64,000 bases of DNA, from positions 9,238,001 to 9,302,000 of the forward strand of contig NC_066272.1 in NCBI RefSeq assembly GCF_905404315.1, read 5' to 3'. The position numbers and the translations under genes were made by a program. This DNA is from Leptidea sinapis (taxonomy: Eukaryota > Arthropoda > Insecta > Lepidoptera > Pieridae). The notes below the pieces were generated by a model, which was given only the letters and a program-made list of their open reading frames with translations, did no database searches and was not told the origin of the DNA. Of the stretch, positions 10,643 to 21,665 are shown piece by piece; positions within the stretch are counted from its first letter, which is position 1, and the number at the start of each line of letters is the position of its first letter.

Positions 10643-10787
10643 CATTTCAGCTGGAAGACGTCCACTACTGGACAAAGGCCTCCCCCAAAGATCGCCATGA
10701 TGATCGGTCCTGCGCTGCTCTCAGCCAATGTGTTCGGGCGATCTTGACCAGATCGTCGGTCCATCTTGTGGGCCTACTAACACTATG
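10643..10787 (-). pseudogene. LINE-2 3' fragment
   Basis: The plus-strand block starting ATCATTTCAGCTGGAAGACG and the GGTCCTGCGCTGC region match LINE-2. Only about 145 bp remain, in broken frame. Confidence 0.65.
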
Positions 10788-10889
10788 TCTGAAGCATTAC
10801 CTACTAACTATATTATATATTATTATTTATATAATGAAAATATTATATTGTTTATATACGATTCAACAAAGTTGTGAAGGGTTCCTTTT

Positions 10890-11245
10890 TATTTTTAACC
10901 GACTTCAAAAAAGAGCAGGTTCTCAATTCAATCGGTATTTTTTTTGTGTATGTACACCGATTACTCTGAGATTTATGATCCGATTTACGTAATTCTTCTA
11001 TAGTTCGATGCAGAATAGATGCCATTTGGTCCCATAAAAATTTTAAATAGTTTGGCCCAATAGTATAAAATGAAATTTTATGAAATTTTTTGTCTACGTG
11101 GATATATTTGTAAATATACTAGACTTGGCTTGGCACCGTCTTCAAAACTATCAATATGTAGCACATACAAAATATAATAGTATTTCATTTGATACTTTTC
11201 AGTTTTTGATGACGCTTTTTTAAACGTAGCACTTTTTATTTATTC
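10890..11245 (+). repeat. REP-O copy
   Basis: It begins TTTTTAACCGACTTCAAAAA and continues with GAGCAGGTTCTCAATTCAAT, the block also found at 53345-53780 (inverted) and 54714-55010. It is a common type of lepidopteran dispersed repeat. No protein is encoded. Confidence 0.5.
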
Positions 11246-12395
11246 CCTTTGAGTTTTATTTATTTTAATTATTCTGATATTTTTTTAACTCTAAGCATAA
11301 TTTAATGTAATTTACCGTCAGTTCACTCTATACTACCTATTACCTACCTATACCTACTATCTGTGAGTCCGGTAACAGGTCATAGCCGCGTGAAATCTTG
11401 CCGTAACACAGTTTTATAACTAGCACGGGAGATACAGATTTATCACGTATACCCTCGATATAATTATTTTAATTTTATGCTTGTTATGCATGTAATTTAA
11501 TCTTTGTTGTTACTTAAAACACAATTTCATTCTATTTCATTTCAAAAGCGTATGAAATCATAACATAAAAATATAATATACTCGAATATAACATGTTCGA
11601 ACTTATTTGGCTGCAGTATATATATGAACGTTCCTGAAATTTCCTGAAACACGTTCCAAGCCACAAACATCACATTTTAGGGAATTTATGTTTAGTTTTA
11701 TAAATATATATAGGACTGTCACTATATAAATAGTGACAGTAGGTCGACGATTTTTTGTCAGTCTGTTAATATGAATCACGTGACCAGTTTTTATGTTCTT
11801 AACTAAATTTCGACATGATTGTGGTTTGGAACGTTTTTTCTGGAATTACGTCCATATATGTTTGTTATTGTTTAACGGAAAACAAGTTATTCTGCTTTTT
11901 TCAACAAATCTTATAACTATATTAACAAAACTTTGATTCCATGAAGTTTTGTTTATGTGAATTTATGAGGCTTTTGTTTCTGAAAAATACAGCTAGCCAA
12001 GAACTTATAATTATGTGAATGATGTAACCTGATACCTGCCGAAATACCAACAATAGTTTTATTACAAATTTATTACCATAATAAACATATTGGGAATGGA
12101 GAAGTTTTATTGAAATAAAAACTATGATAGGTACGATCTGTTTGTAGTATGCCGAATAAATGCAAGAAGTTGGACTTAGAATCAGTTTCTATTACACTTA
12201 CTATCTATATCAATCGCACAATATTATTGTATTCTTAACAATAGACTTTACGTTGAGGAAGTAGGAAGTTAATTTATATTACGTTATATATTAAAATTAC
12301 TTTCGCTTGTGACGATAAACCGAATAGAAATACAATTATCCCAGAAATCTAATATATATGCGTAAGGAAATATAATATATACAAATAAAATTTGA
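11246..12395. other. AT-rich DNA, one small hairpin
   Basis: A 10-bp stem with a 4-base loop (CTGTCACTAT, ATAA, ATAGTGACAG) lies at 11716-11739. No gene or shared repeat is recognised in the rest. Confidence 0.4.
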
Positions 12396-12800
12396 TATCA
12401 AAATTTTATGAACGATGCGGGACTCAAACCCACGACCACTCGCGTTCCGATCGAGTGCTCACCCAACTCAGCTAACCGTTCGAGTGACGTATTGTCATAA
12501 AATCTTGTATGCTTTGTTCAACTCTCAGGTTGTGGCTTCATCTACAGCATCTATTTTATAGTTGATAACCTGCTCAACCCCAATGTTTGCATATTAGGAA
12601 ATTGACTTGAGATGTCGCTCTTGCTAATCTAAGCACTCAACAACAACTAGTCAACTTAGTTGGGAAAGCACTCGTACGGAACGCGAGAGGGCGTGGGTTC
12701 GAGTCCCGCATCGTTCATAAAATTTTGTTTTCAAAATTTATTTGTGTTTTTCTCCCCGAAGTGAGAATTATCACTTTAAAAACATAACAAATTGTATATA
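12396..12800. mobile_element. TLR foldback dimer
   Basis: The left unit on the minus strand has a tRNA-like head at 12409-12481 and the TLR body (TGTGGCTTCATCTACAG block). The right unit on the plus strand has a partial head ending at 12717 and the tail AAAATTTTGTTTTCAAAATT. Tail and T-arm thus form inverted arms around a shared body. Inferred to be a head-to-head dimer. Confidence 0.7.
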
Positions 12801-13261
12801 ATATATATAAATATAAGCAATATTTTCCTTAAATATCAACAAAGTGTAAAGTTTAAGAAGCGTTATGTGTACGATACTTCAGAAAAAACAAACCGTTTGC
12901 GTCTGTTTCTTGTTAATAAGTCGGTCGAGAGGTCTTGTAATAATTGTGCGTGATATACAGATGAAGGTGATTTTAAATATACAAATATAAAATTTATCAA
13001 ATTATGATTTATAATATGCTTACAAAAGAGAATAATTCAATTTCTTAAACGAGCCTCAAATCATACAGGGTAATATTTCATATAAGCGAATTACAAGTGA
13101 ATATTACGACACACAGTTCTAATTGACCATATTATGTACAGTCGCAGACAAAAACCAATATTGTTGTTCCTACACACTCAATGGTATTGCCTATATTTAT
13201 CATCGGTCTCAAAATTAATGTTGTACAAATTATTACTTTCTAAAGTAATGAGATAAATAAT
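12801..13261. other. AT-rich spacer
   Basis: Nothing recognised. Confidence 0.4.
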
Positions 13262-13540
13262 TAAAGATGTGATCCCAGCGGATATTCCCAAGGGAGTACC
13301 GCTTGCGTCTTTCTCTCCCCAAGAGAAGGTCGCCTTCGATGAAGGCTTAGGGAGCACTTGCTCAAAGCTGACTTCAGGTGGTGTTTAGTGGGTAGGCACT
13401 TAGGTTTTTACGTGAGTCCCACATAACCTACGCAGACATACGCTGCATAGCAAGGCATGCTATGCAATGCTCATGCATACCAATGAGCACTCACTACCTC
13501 CCTCCCATTGTTATCCCGGAGTTTAGCCCTTTTTCTTTGT
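13262..13540. other. G+C-richer segment of unknown origin
   Basis: This stretch is richer in G and C than its flanks, with short direct repeats around 13450-13490 (variants of GCATAGC, GCATGC, GCTCATGCATACC). A 49-codon open frame can be read on the minus strand of 13262-13420 but matches nothing I know. It resembles retroelement 3' sequence in style only. Confidence 0.3.
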
Positions 13541-13730
13541 CTGGGCGCAAAAACTTTATTATTCGAAATATATGTTTCTATGATTTTCTGAGGTTGTACT
13601 CGTCGAGGATGTTATTTATATTAGTTATTAATGCAAATGTTGTGTAATAAGGGTTATTAAAACACGAAGGTGGGTGATATTAGTATCACATGAGTTTTCT
13701 AAGACTTAATTATCAACAGTTGCATACAAG

Positions 13731-14003
13731 TCTTTATCTTCACCCTTAATATGAATCCTCTATAATAGATTCTGAAACAGTTAGCTTACTGCTAACATTA
13801 AAAAAGCCAGTCCTAGTAACCATAACATCATCCAAAGGAGTGTTGTTATGAAAGCGGATGATATAATATTGTACTGAAATTTCATTACTAACACTCGTTT
13901 GGATGATGTAATGGTTATTAGGACATTGGGTGTTTTAATGGTGGCAATAAGCTAACTGTTTTAGAATCTTTAATAGAGGATTTAAAGCATGGGTGTAGAT
14001 AAA
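13731..14003. repeat. Long palindromic element, arms about 120 bp
   Basis: The left arm 13731-13853 is the imperfect reverse complement of 13879-14003 (for example TAACATCATCCAAAGGAGTG against its counterpart near 13890-13915, and AATCCTCTATAATAGATTCT against AGAATCTTTAATAGAGGATT). The loop is about 25 bp. Its shape fits a foldback MITE. It has no coding content, and no flanking duplication is obvious. Confidence 0.75.
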
Positions 14004-14129
14004 ATAATAAATATATGGAAGAGGGTAAGAATATAACTTATTGTAAAGGGATTCACTGTAAAACATTAAATACGTAAACTTCTCATTCTACCTATTATTT
14101 ATGGCTTTGTATTACATTATTAACATATT

Positions 14130-14168
14130 TATTTCTGTTGACAGAACAGCGTCTATCGGGTCAGCTAG
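14130..14168 (+). mobile_element. HEL-1 Helitron 3' end
   Basis: CAGAACAGCGTCTATCGGG then TCAGCTAG at 14168, followed by T, is the HEL-1 terminus. The rest of the element is not recognisable upstream. Confidence 0.6.
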
Positions 14169-14529
14169 TGTTTTAATATACAAAAAAATATAATGTCGAA
14201 GATAACCTTTATTGCCTTGTGTGCATGAGTGTACTATCTCACCGCCTCATTTTCTTGATTGCCAAACGAATCATTTTTTGCTCCTATAGTAAATTATATC
14301 AACATCAGTGCCAGATTATGGTATTAATATAACAATATATAACGTGGTTTTGAAATGTCGTGATCTGTAAATGCAGCATTGAAGAGGTAGAATTTGTGAT
14401 TGCAATAATTTGTAAAGTTTTATGTATATTTAGTGTAAGTAGTGCTTCTATTCTGTAACTGATGAATTCGTAGACAAGTTAGTTTTATTATATTTGAATT
14501 GAATTATTAATATTGTTTCGATAAAACTC
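14169..14529. other. Spacer with no recognised feature
   Basis: AT-rich; no open frame or repeat family supported. Confidence 0.4.
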
Positions 14530-14953
14530 TTAGATTTAGGATTGGTCTCCGCTGCGCTCCAATTAGATACCGCAGGCGTAATCGCAAAGTGCGGCAACTG
14601 ATACTACGCCAAAGTGGACGTACTCAAGCCAGTCTCGAACAATTTGTGTTGACGTTGACGTACCATATGTTCTATTAAGCTATGCTAATAGTTGAAACTA
14701 AAATGCCGGATAGCGTAGTAAAACTTTGTAAAAATAATACTACAAGAAATAAAAAAGACACTGGGATCACATATCATCAGTAAGTATTTTGTATTTCATT
14801 AATTTCAATGTAAAATAACACGAAGCGTATGTTACAAGTATTTGAAAGATGCCATTGAGTGTCAATGGTTAATAGTTGCCGAAAAAAAAATCTATTGTTC
14901 TTAGGTAGTGCGGTATCTGGTAGGAGCACAGCGGAGACCAATCATTAATCTAA
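14530..14953. mobile_element. MITE-3 copy 2, 424 bp
   Basis: It runs from TTAGATTTAGGATTGGTCTC to GAGACCAATCATTAATCTAA with terminal inverted repeats of about 35 bp (GGTCTCCGCTGCGCTCC pairs with GGAGCACAGCGGAGACC). Its interior matches 1794-2209. No transposase. Confidence 0.8.
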
Positions 14954-15187
14954 CTTTCACTGTTATTTAGTGTTGCAAGTGTCATTACGTCAAATCAAGG
15001 ATCTGACAATTTTGGGTTGCCAGCTCTCAAAGTCAATGACAAATACAAGGTCGCGAAATAATTGTCACAAATACAAGAATTTGTCATGATTTTATTATTT
15101 AGTTTTTGTTCCGTTTCTAAATACGTACAACGTTGTCTCGACAGTTGTCGCCTAGTCCCAAAAAATGTGCAGGGGTTGTCATCAGAG
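14954..15187. other. Spacer
   Basis: No supported feature. Confidence 0.35.
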
Positions 15188-15404
15188 ATAAGAGCGCTTT
15201 CACACTACGTCCGATACGAATCCGATCCGTATCCGTGAAGACACGGTCCGAGGTAGTCGTAGAACTATTTCTATGGTAGTTTACGCATTAGATCCGGCTT
15301 CCGTCATCCGATTTCTTTACGTCAACCGTTAGAAATAGTTCTACGACTTACAGCCGTTTTCAATATCGTACCTCTAGTTACGGATACATTGCTATCACCG
15401 TTTA
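15188..15404 (+). repeat. MITE-like fragment with internal hairpin
   Basis: It begins GAGCGCTTTCACACTACGTC, a typical TIR-like end of small lepidopteran MITEs. TCGTAGAACTATTTCTA and TAGAAATAGTTCTACGA form inverted arms inside it. No matching right end is seen. Confidence 0.4.
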
Positions 15405-15712
15405 CGGCCGTCCCCAATACTCAGTCTATCTCTTACTTGAGATAAAAATCGTAACTATCGTTCACCTTTCTGTCCCAATAAACTTATCGAAGGTAACTCA
15501 CCTTATCCGTACACGCTATCTGTCAATGGGACGACGTATAGCTTACTAGCGATAGAATTTTTATGGGAATTGCAATTCACGCGTCTCAATATAAGGCGAT
15601 AGGAATGACTGATCGGGTATATTGGGACAGCTTCAGATTATTGACAGCTAATTACTGACAGTAGAAGGTAGTAATTTATATCTATCTGTACATGGTATAT
15701 TGGGAACGGCCG
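15405..15712 (-). mobile_element. MITE-1 copy with TTA target duplication
   Basis: CGGCCGTCCCCAATA on the left and TATTGGGAACGGCCG on the right form the TIRs. TTA lies on both sides (15402-15404, 15713-15715). Its interior is collinear with 5928-6221 and 27469-27777 in opposite orientation. Confidence 0.85.
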
Positions 15713-15954
15713 TTAATGACAAGATCTTATCTATCCATAGTTATGTCCAATTTAGTTATAGTCAAATGCTATCTGTCGATGGGTTGTTGAAATGTAAGTA
15801 AGCGTAAAATAATAGATTTTTCTACCTCTAGTAAGTTAAACTAAGGATAGTTAGGTTATTGAAAAATAATTATCAACTCTTTCCTCAATCTAAATCAAAA
15901 AATACTAAACAATTTGGTATTTTTTTTAAAGTATTAACCCTCACTTATTTGATT
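15713..15954. other. Spacer
   Basis: No supported feature. Confidence 0.35.
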
Positions 15955-16322
15955 AATTCCCCAAATTAAATTTGACAACAGAATTTATGAACATTGCGGT
16001 CCTCAAACCCGCAACCTCTCGCGATCCGTGCGACCGCTCTTCTACTGAGCCAACCGTTCGCGTGACGTGACGTTTATAAATCTTGATATGTCTTGTTCAA
16101 TCTCAGGTTGTGGCTTCATCTACAGGATCTACTTTACCTGCTCAACCCCAATATTTTCATATTAGGAAACTGACTTGAGATGTCGATCTTTCAAATCAAA
16201 ACAATAAACGAAGCCACAATAAACGAGTTCAACATGACATATCAAGATTTATCAACGTGACGTCACTCGAACGTTTGGATCAGTGGAAGAGCGCTCGCAC
16301 AAAACACGAGAGGTCATACCAA
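15955..16322. mobile_element. TLR foldback dimer
   Basis: The left minus-strand unit has a tRNA-like head at 15988-16059 followed by the TGTGGCTTCATCTACAGGAT body. The right plus-strand unit has GACGTCACTCGAACG and a partial head from about 16268. The two heads face outward around one body, as at 12396-12800. Confidence 0.65.
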
Positions 16323-16736
16323 ATGTAATTTGTCAAAAAATACTGATTCAGGTCGGTTTAAAACTTACGTTATGTATGTTTATGATATAAATTTAATCGT
16401 TTACCACCACTTTGGAAAGGTTGGACTCAAAATATGAGCTGATATAAACATAATAACGGCGTCAGCATTTCACAATTATTTTATACAATCTGTGCAGGTG
16501 ATGTAACGGAAGAACTCACATGTTTCGACTTGAGCCAAATTGTAAATGAATATCTCAAAAGGTATGAATACCTACAGTAGTTGCGCATCAACCCAAATAC
16601 ACCGAAAATAAATTAAATAAATATTTATTCATAATTTCGTTTACGAGGTAATATGCACTTAAAGAAAAAGACATATGGTTAGCCAGAAAAAAAGGAAATA
16701 GAGATATTGTGGTTCAAATTGCGATATTGTAGTATT
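16323..16736. other. Spacer
   Basis: AT-rich; nothing recognised. Confidence 0.4.
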
Positions 16737-16962
16737 TTTTTATGAAAAGGGACGAGACGAGCAGAACGTTCAGCTGATGGTAATTGATACGACCTGCTCA
16801 TTACAATGCAGTGCCCAAAAACCCAATAATTCTGAGTCACCTTGAGACATAAGTTGGCAAGTCTCATTTGCCCAGTAATTTCACTAGCTACGGCGCCCTT
16901 CAGACCGAAACACCAGTTGTGGTACCCATAATCTAGCCGGCATCCGGTGCAAGCCTCCCTTT
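16737..16962 (-). mobile_element. SINE-1, internally deleted
   Basis: On the minus strand it runs from the GATGCCGGCTAGATTATGGG region to CAGCTGAACGTTCTGCTCG and an A-rich tail. About 80 bp are missing. Confidence 0.75.
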
Positions 16963-17012
16963 TTTTTGAAGGTACCCATGACGTATTTCCTATTTGCACA
17001 GCTTTGTCTTAC

Positions 17013-17411
17013 GTGGTAGAAAGCTCCTTGAAAACCGTACTGTGGAGGAAAGCCACACATTCAGATGGTGGGGGTGATGTCCTTATTTGTGGCGTGTCGT
17101 GCGAAGGTGGAATTCGGTGAAAGGCGAAGGTGAGACAGCTCTTCGGAACGTTCCCCGTGATATATGCTATAGAAGACACACAATGAAGCGACGTCTCTAC
17201 GCAACGCCAAGTGATCCAGCCGTTTACAGAGCACTGGGTCCCCGATAATTCGAGCTGCTCTACGTTGCACGCGGTCAAATGGATCGAGTTGATACTGGGG
17301 TGCGCCAGACCAGAGATGACAGCAATACTCCATGTGTGGCCGGACCTGCGCTTTGTACAGCGCTAGTATGTGGCCGGCTTGAAGCTCTGCCGTGCTCTAT
17401 TAATGACGCCC
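17013..17411 (-). pseudogene. LINE-1 RT C-terminal region, longest copy
   Basis: On the minus strand the frame reads HILALYKAQVRPHMEYCCHL, then WSGAPQYQLDPFDRVQRRAA, then LALRRDVASLCVFYSIYHGE. It then shifts frame into the HPHH..VWLSSTVRFSRSF end. These are conserved C-terminal blocks of jockey/CR1-like reverse transcriptases. The catalytic core is missing, so it is a truncated copy. It is the key to recognising the shorter LINE-1 pieces in this window. Confidence 0.8.
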
Positions 17412-17610
17412 TATTTATAGTTTATGATCTATAAAAGGATTTTAGGCAAAAATTACTTCGCATGCACCCTCATATATATTTATAAATTAATTTAATTTGA
17501 AAATAGTGCAAACAAAATATATTTCATTATAAAAAAAACGTGGGGTGTAGAAGAATTATTATTTTCAATTTAAATTTATTTTCTATTTTTTTAGTTGAAT
17601 TTTATATAAA
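17412..17610. other. AT-rich spacer
   Basis: Nothing recognised. Confidence 0.4.
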
Positions 17611-18066
17611 GTGTATTTTATAAGAAGAAAGAAGCAGAAGAAGCATAAAAGCAGAATTAACGCAGTTGAGATGCGATCACTGCGTAGTATGTGTGGGGTA
17701 AGACTGACTGATAGAATTCCGAATGCGGTAATACGAGCGCGCTGTGGTTTGAAAGAGGATGTTGTGACAAGGACTGAAAAAGGAATGCTTAAATGGTTTG
17801 GACATGTGGAGCGAATGAGTGAAGAAAGAATGACGCATCAAATATATAAGGCAAGTGTGTGTGGGCAAGCCGGTCGCGGGAGACCTCGTAGAACATTCGT
17901 CGATCAAATTGGGGACGTTTTGAGAAAAGGAGAGGTCCGAAGCACCCGCAACCGGCGAGCATGTATGAAAAGAGTAATGAATGTAGAGGAAGCGCGTGAG
18001 GTGTGTAAGGATAGAAGCAAATGGCATTCTATTGTCTCTGCCTACCCCGACGGGAACAAGGCGTGA
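17611..18066 (+). pseudogene. Non-LTR RT C-terminal domain, intact frame of about 140 codons
   Basis: The frame carries NAVEMRSLRSMCGVRLTDRI, KGMLKWFGHVERMSEERMT, GQAGRGRPRRTFVDQIGDVL and RSTRNRRACMKRVMNVEEA in order. This is the RT C-terminal tail of a distinct lepidopteran LINE lineage. It ends with a natural stop next to a TG microsatellite that belongs to the LINE 3' end. There is no internal stop, so the insertion is fairly recent, but everything N-terminal is missing. Confidence 0.8.
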
Positions 18067-18090
18067 GTATGTGTGTGTGTGTGTGTGTAT
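18067..18090 (+). repeat. TG microsatellite
   Basis: About nine TG units directly follow the LINE RT stop; this is probably the retroelement's simple-repeat tail. Confidence 0.8.
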
Positions 18091-19095
18091 TTTATAAACT
18101 TTTATTTATTTTTAATTTTTTAGTTAAATTTCCTATAAAAGCGTATTTTTATAACTATTAAGTACTTTAACATCAATTCCTGCCTTATCGACTATAGATA
18201 AAAATTGACAATAATTTTAGCTTGCAAATTGAATAATGGAATAATCTTATCAAATTAGTGAAGTAATCTACAAAGTTTGAATGAAATCTGGCCGTTTAAA
18301 GTGGGTCAAAATCGCGTCTAAAGGAGTCAGTTACAAACATACAAGTGAAGCTAATATAAAGCGTATAAAAATATTATTACAATTTTGTGATCAATAACTA
18401 ATATAATCATCTCGCGTGTTTATCTCTCATTTACATTGATCTGAACCTAGAGGTTAGTATTTAATCAAGATCTTTCACAACAATTGACTTATTTCCTATG
18501 AGGCGTAACCGTGTCGAGGAAAAACGTGCGAACTGTTATAATAATAAGGCATTGTTCGGTGTTCAACCAGCGGCAGTCCTTATTGTATTACAAGTAAATC
18601 ACTGATTACTTGATACCTATTAATTTAGTAAGGCTACATTCAATGAGATCACTTCGGATTATTGTTAAAGTGAAACTTTTATTACATCGTCTCAAACTTT
18701 TTCGTCTGTGTTGCCTGTCGCCTATAGTTCGCTTATTGGATGCAATTGCGTTCGGGTGGAAGAGTAGGTTCGAACCCCACTTGATAAAGGTTTTTATTTT
18801 GTTTTATGAAAATGTAAAGCATAATATATAAATTTGATTTTTTTTTCTATGATGATATTAATACCTATGTTATTTTGTGAACAAAAAATTTCACTTGCAT
18901 CGTGGTTTCATAAAACCACACAATTGCTTTTTTATTATATTGAAAGCCTATATTGCACAGTTATTAATTTTCCAAATCCAAGAAGCGCTTACTTAAATGA
19001 ATTTTAGCGCTCGCGGCCCAACCCGTATGTAGGTATTATTCAAACATACATGCGTTTGGAATGAAACATACATATTTACACATACATCAAAATAA
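18091..19095. other. Mostly unrecognised; two repeat-like spots
   Basis: 18280-18375 (with GGAGTCAGTTACAAACATAC and AAGTGAAGCTAATATAAAGC) resembles a common lepidopteran dispersed repeat. 18720-18790 has a degenerate tRNA-like B box (GGTTCGAACCCC) without a credible cloverleaf. No gene. Confidence 0.35.
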
Positions 19096-19375
19096 AGTAA
19101 ATGTTATTTGTGTATTCATCCCAGAAGTGAGGGTAATCACTTTAAAAACATAACAAATTGCTTAGATTGGATGAGCAGGTTATCAACTGTAAAGTAGATC
19201 CTGTAGATGAAGCCACAACCTGAGAGTTGAACAAAGCATACAAGATTTTATGACGATACGTCACTCGAACGGTTAGCTTAGTTGGAAGAGCACTCGCATG
19301 GAACGCGAAAGGTCGTGAGTTCCAGCCCCGCATCATGAAATTTTGTTTTCAAATTTTATTTGTGTATAAAATAAA
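19096..19375 (+). mobile_element. TLR copy, body then tRNA-like head
   Basis: Body blocks AAAACATAACAAATTGCTTA and AGATGAAGCCACAACCTGAG are followed by a tRNA-like head from 19267 (CGCATGGAACGCG anticodon arm), then the ATTTTGTTTTCAAATTTTAT tail. The T arm is damaged. Confidence 0.7.
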
Positions 19376-20109
19376 TGTATCTGTAATTGAGATTGGCGTG
19401 CACAAATGCCTAGACAAACAGACAACAGATATAAAAACTATTTTTTGCCTCGGTGACATAGCTTCGCTTCGAATTCGGGTTTTCCCTTATATATATTGGC
19501 AAGTTCCTCCTTAAATCAAGTGTTTATTTTATTCAGATTGGTTCACAAAGAAGTCACTAAAATTATTTGAAATAATACGCACTATTCAATTGCTTTGGTC
19601 CAATCAGGAGTGCCTTTAGTAATTTTAGTTTTTAAAAGCATGCTTTGAAGTTAATTTAATATTTACGATATGTTTTACAGAAAGACACAGAAATATAAGT
19701 AGAAAATGAGGCGAGGTGAATCTAATCACAATTGTCAAATTGAAACGAAAACCATCTACGCTGCCGTAGTCGGGGGCGTATGGCTTACACCAAAATTACC
19801 AAGCTGTGTTTTGATCGCAAATAGGTGTAAATAACCAAATAAAGTCGTATTTGTTACTATAATATCCCTTTTAAACAAAAATAAAATCACTTTCAAAATC
19901 TTGTGAATTTTCAAAATAATTTAGTGACATAATTTAACTCAAAATATCTTGCCCCAAACCAGGCATCTCCTGTACAAAGCCTTTAGATAACAAATGTTCG
20001 AATTTAACCCATAAATTATATTTCCATTTTAATTAAACATAGCTGTTACCCGTATTAGTTTGAGTTCAAATGTTGCTGCATACATATAATATACAAAACA
20101 ATCATATCT
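19376..20109. other. Spacer with a possible SINE-2 tail
   Basis: 19945-19985 has ATCTTGCCCCAAACCAGGC, a likely relic of the SINE-2 3' region (minus orientation). The rest is unassigned. Confidence 0.35.
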
Positions 20110-20412
20110 TCTTACATATAAAATTCTCATGTCGCAGTGTTTGTAGTTAAACTCCTTCGAAACGGCTTGACCGATGACTGAAATGTTGAGTGCATATTGG
20201 GTAGGTCTGAGAATCGGACAACATCTTTTTCATCCCCTAAATATTTAGGGTGGTCACGCCAAACTTTTTTTTTTATTTTTTTTGACATTTTTTTAAATTT
20301 ATTTAATTATAAAAGTCAGCGTAAAAAAAATACATACAACTTAAAATTTTCACCCATCTACGATCAACAGTTACTTTTGTATCGCGATTTTAATATCGGC
20401 ATTACAACGTTT
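20110..20412 (+). mobile_element. HEL-2 Helitron, 3' truncated
   Basis: It begins near TCTTACATATAAAATTCTC and continues collinear with the minus strand of 37868-38269, through CTCCTTCGAAACGGCTTGAC. It breaks off at ATTACAACGTTTA before the CTAG end. Confidence 0.6.
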
Positions 20413-20885
20413 ATATCATCGTTATGATAGCGTAGTAAGAAGGTTTTCGTTCAACCGTTTTCTCTCCGACTTACTTTGCATATCCAACTACCATGAAAAA
20501 GTTTTTTCATGTTTCAGGTTAATATATAACCTCACACTCACCAAAAATGTGGCTTTCTATTGGTAACAGAATTTTCAGAATTGGTTCAGTAAATCCAGAG
20601 ATAATCACAAACAACCTCACAAACTCTCAACTACCTGATAATAATATATGCTAAATAAATAAAATAAAAATGAATCCTGTTTGATCTAATCTGTAAGCTG
20701 ACATTTGACGACACCGAAAGCTGATATTGAGAGATTTGTAATTTATTCAAAAGAATTACCGCGAATAGACTCATCGGATTTTTTCCAATAATAATTCTTT
20801 GATTGTCCTTGCGAAACGGTAAACAGTTATGCGTTGCAGTTTTCCCGAATCCATACGAATTAGGGTCCTTTAAGCAATACAGTGG
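20413..20885. other. Spacer
   Basis: No supported feature. Confidence 0.35.
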
Positions 20886-21205
20886 TTTTACCAGTGGAAG
20901 GCCCCTTTCCACAGGATGCCGGCTAGATTATGGTTACCACAACGGCACCTATTTATGCCGTGAAGCAGTAATGTATAAAGATTACAATGTTTCAGTCTGA
21001 AGGGCGTCGTAGCTAGTGAAATTACTGGGCAAATAAGACTTCACACCTTATGTCGCAAGGTGACGAGCGGAATTGTAGTGCCGCTCAGAATTTTGGGTTT
21101 CTTAAGAATCCTGATCGGCACTGCATTGTAATGGGTAGGACGTATCAATTACCATCAGCTGAACGTCCTGCTCGTCTTGTCCCTTATTTTCATAAAAGAA
21201 CAGGC
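20886..21205 (+). mobile_element. SINE-1, near full length
   Basis: It starts CCAGTGGAAGGCCCC with ACAGGATGCCGGCTAGATTA, continues through GGGCGTCGTAGCTAGTGAAA and GCATTGTAATGGGTAGG, and ends CCCTTATTTTCATAAAAG. All consensus blocks are in order. Confidence 0.85.
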
Positions 21206-21251
21206 CCGAATTGCTGTATAACTTCAAGCTTTCATCATTTATACGTCTAGA

Positions 21252-21436
21252 TAGAGTCTCTTGTTGTTAGACAACGGATATCAAACAGGCCAAGAATATT
21301 AGTTTAGTGTGCGTGACGTCTTACACTCGCGATTTGTATGACACTTTGTGTTAGTGTGCGGGAATTGCTCAAAATATTTCTAAACTCAATTTTTTTTCAA
21401 CGTTTGCACAGCTGTCATAGTTTATCTAGTCGTATA
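21252..21436 (+). mobile_element. MITE-2 copy
   Basis: It aligns with 26277-26478 and with the reverse complements of the copies near 27.5-27.97 and 58.9-59.4 kb: GAGTCTCTTGTTGTTAGACA, GTGTGCGTGACG, CGCGATTTGTATGACACTTT, and the end CACAGCTGTCATAG with TCTAG(T/A)CGTATAAA. No coding content. Confidence 0.7.
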
Positions 21437-21665
21437 AAATGATCTCAGACTTCAAGTTCAAGCACACTCTCAACCAGCGCATCTCTTGCCCCCTGGTGCT
21501 GCAGATGTCCATGGACACCTCACCACTTCACTCAACGTTTGCACAGCTGTCATAGTTTATCTAGACGTATAAAATGATCTCAGACTTCAAGTTCAAGCAC
21601 ACTCTCAACCAGCGCATCTCTTGCCCCCTGGTGCTGCAGATGTCCATGGACACCTCACCACTTCA
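21397..21665 (+). repeat. Exact-looking 135-bp tandem duplication
   Basis: Two head-to-tail units (21397-21531 and 21532-21665) differ at about two positions. Each holds the last 42 bp of MITE-2 followed by about 92 bp of G+C-richer sequence that includes CTGGTGCTGCAGATGTCCAT. That motif recalls the LINE-1 3' end (CTCTGGTGTTGCAAGAG), so the extra part may be another LINE 3' end. The near identity implies a recent duplication. Confidence 0.85.

Noticed and set aside
17677..18027. 116-codon minus-strand frame
   Set aside because: Antisense shadow of the LINE RT C-terminal domain at 17611-18066.
18718..18790. Possible tRNA gene with B box GGTTCGAACCCC
   Set aside because: The T stem has a mismatch, the A box spacing is wrong and no acceptor stem pairs.
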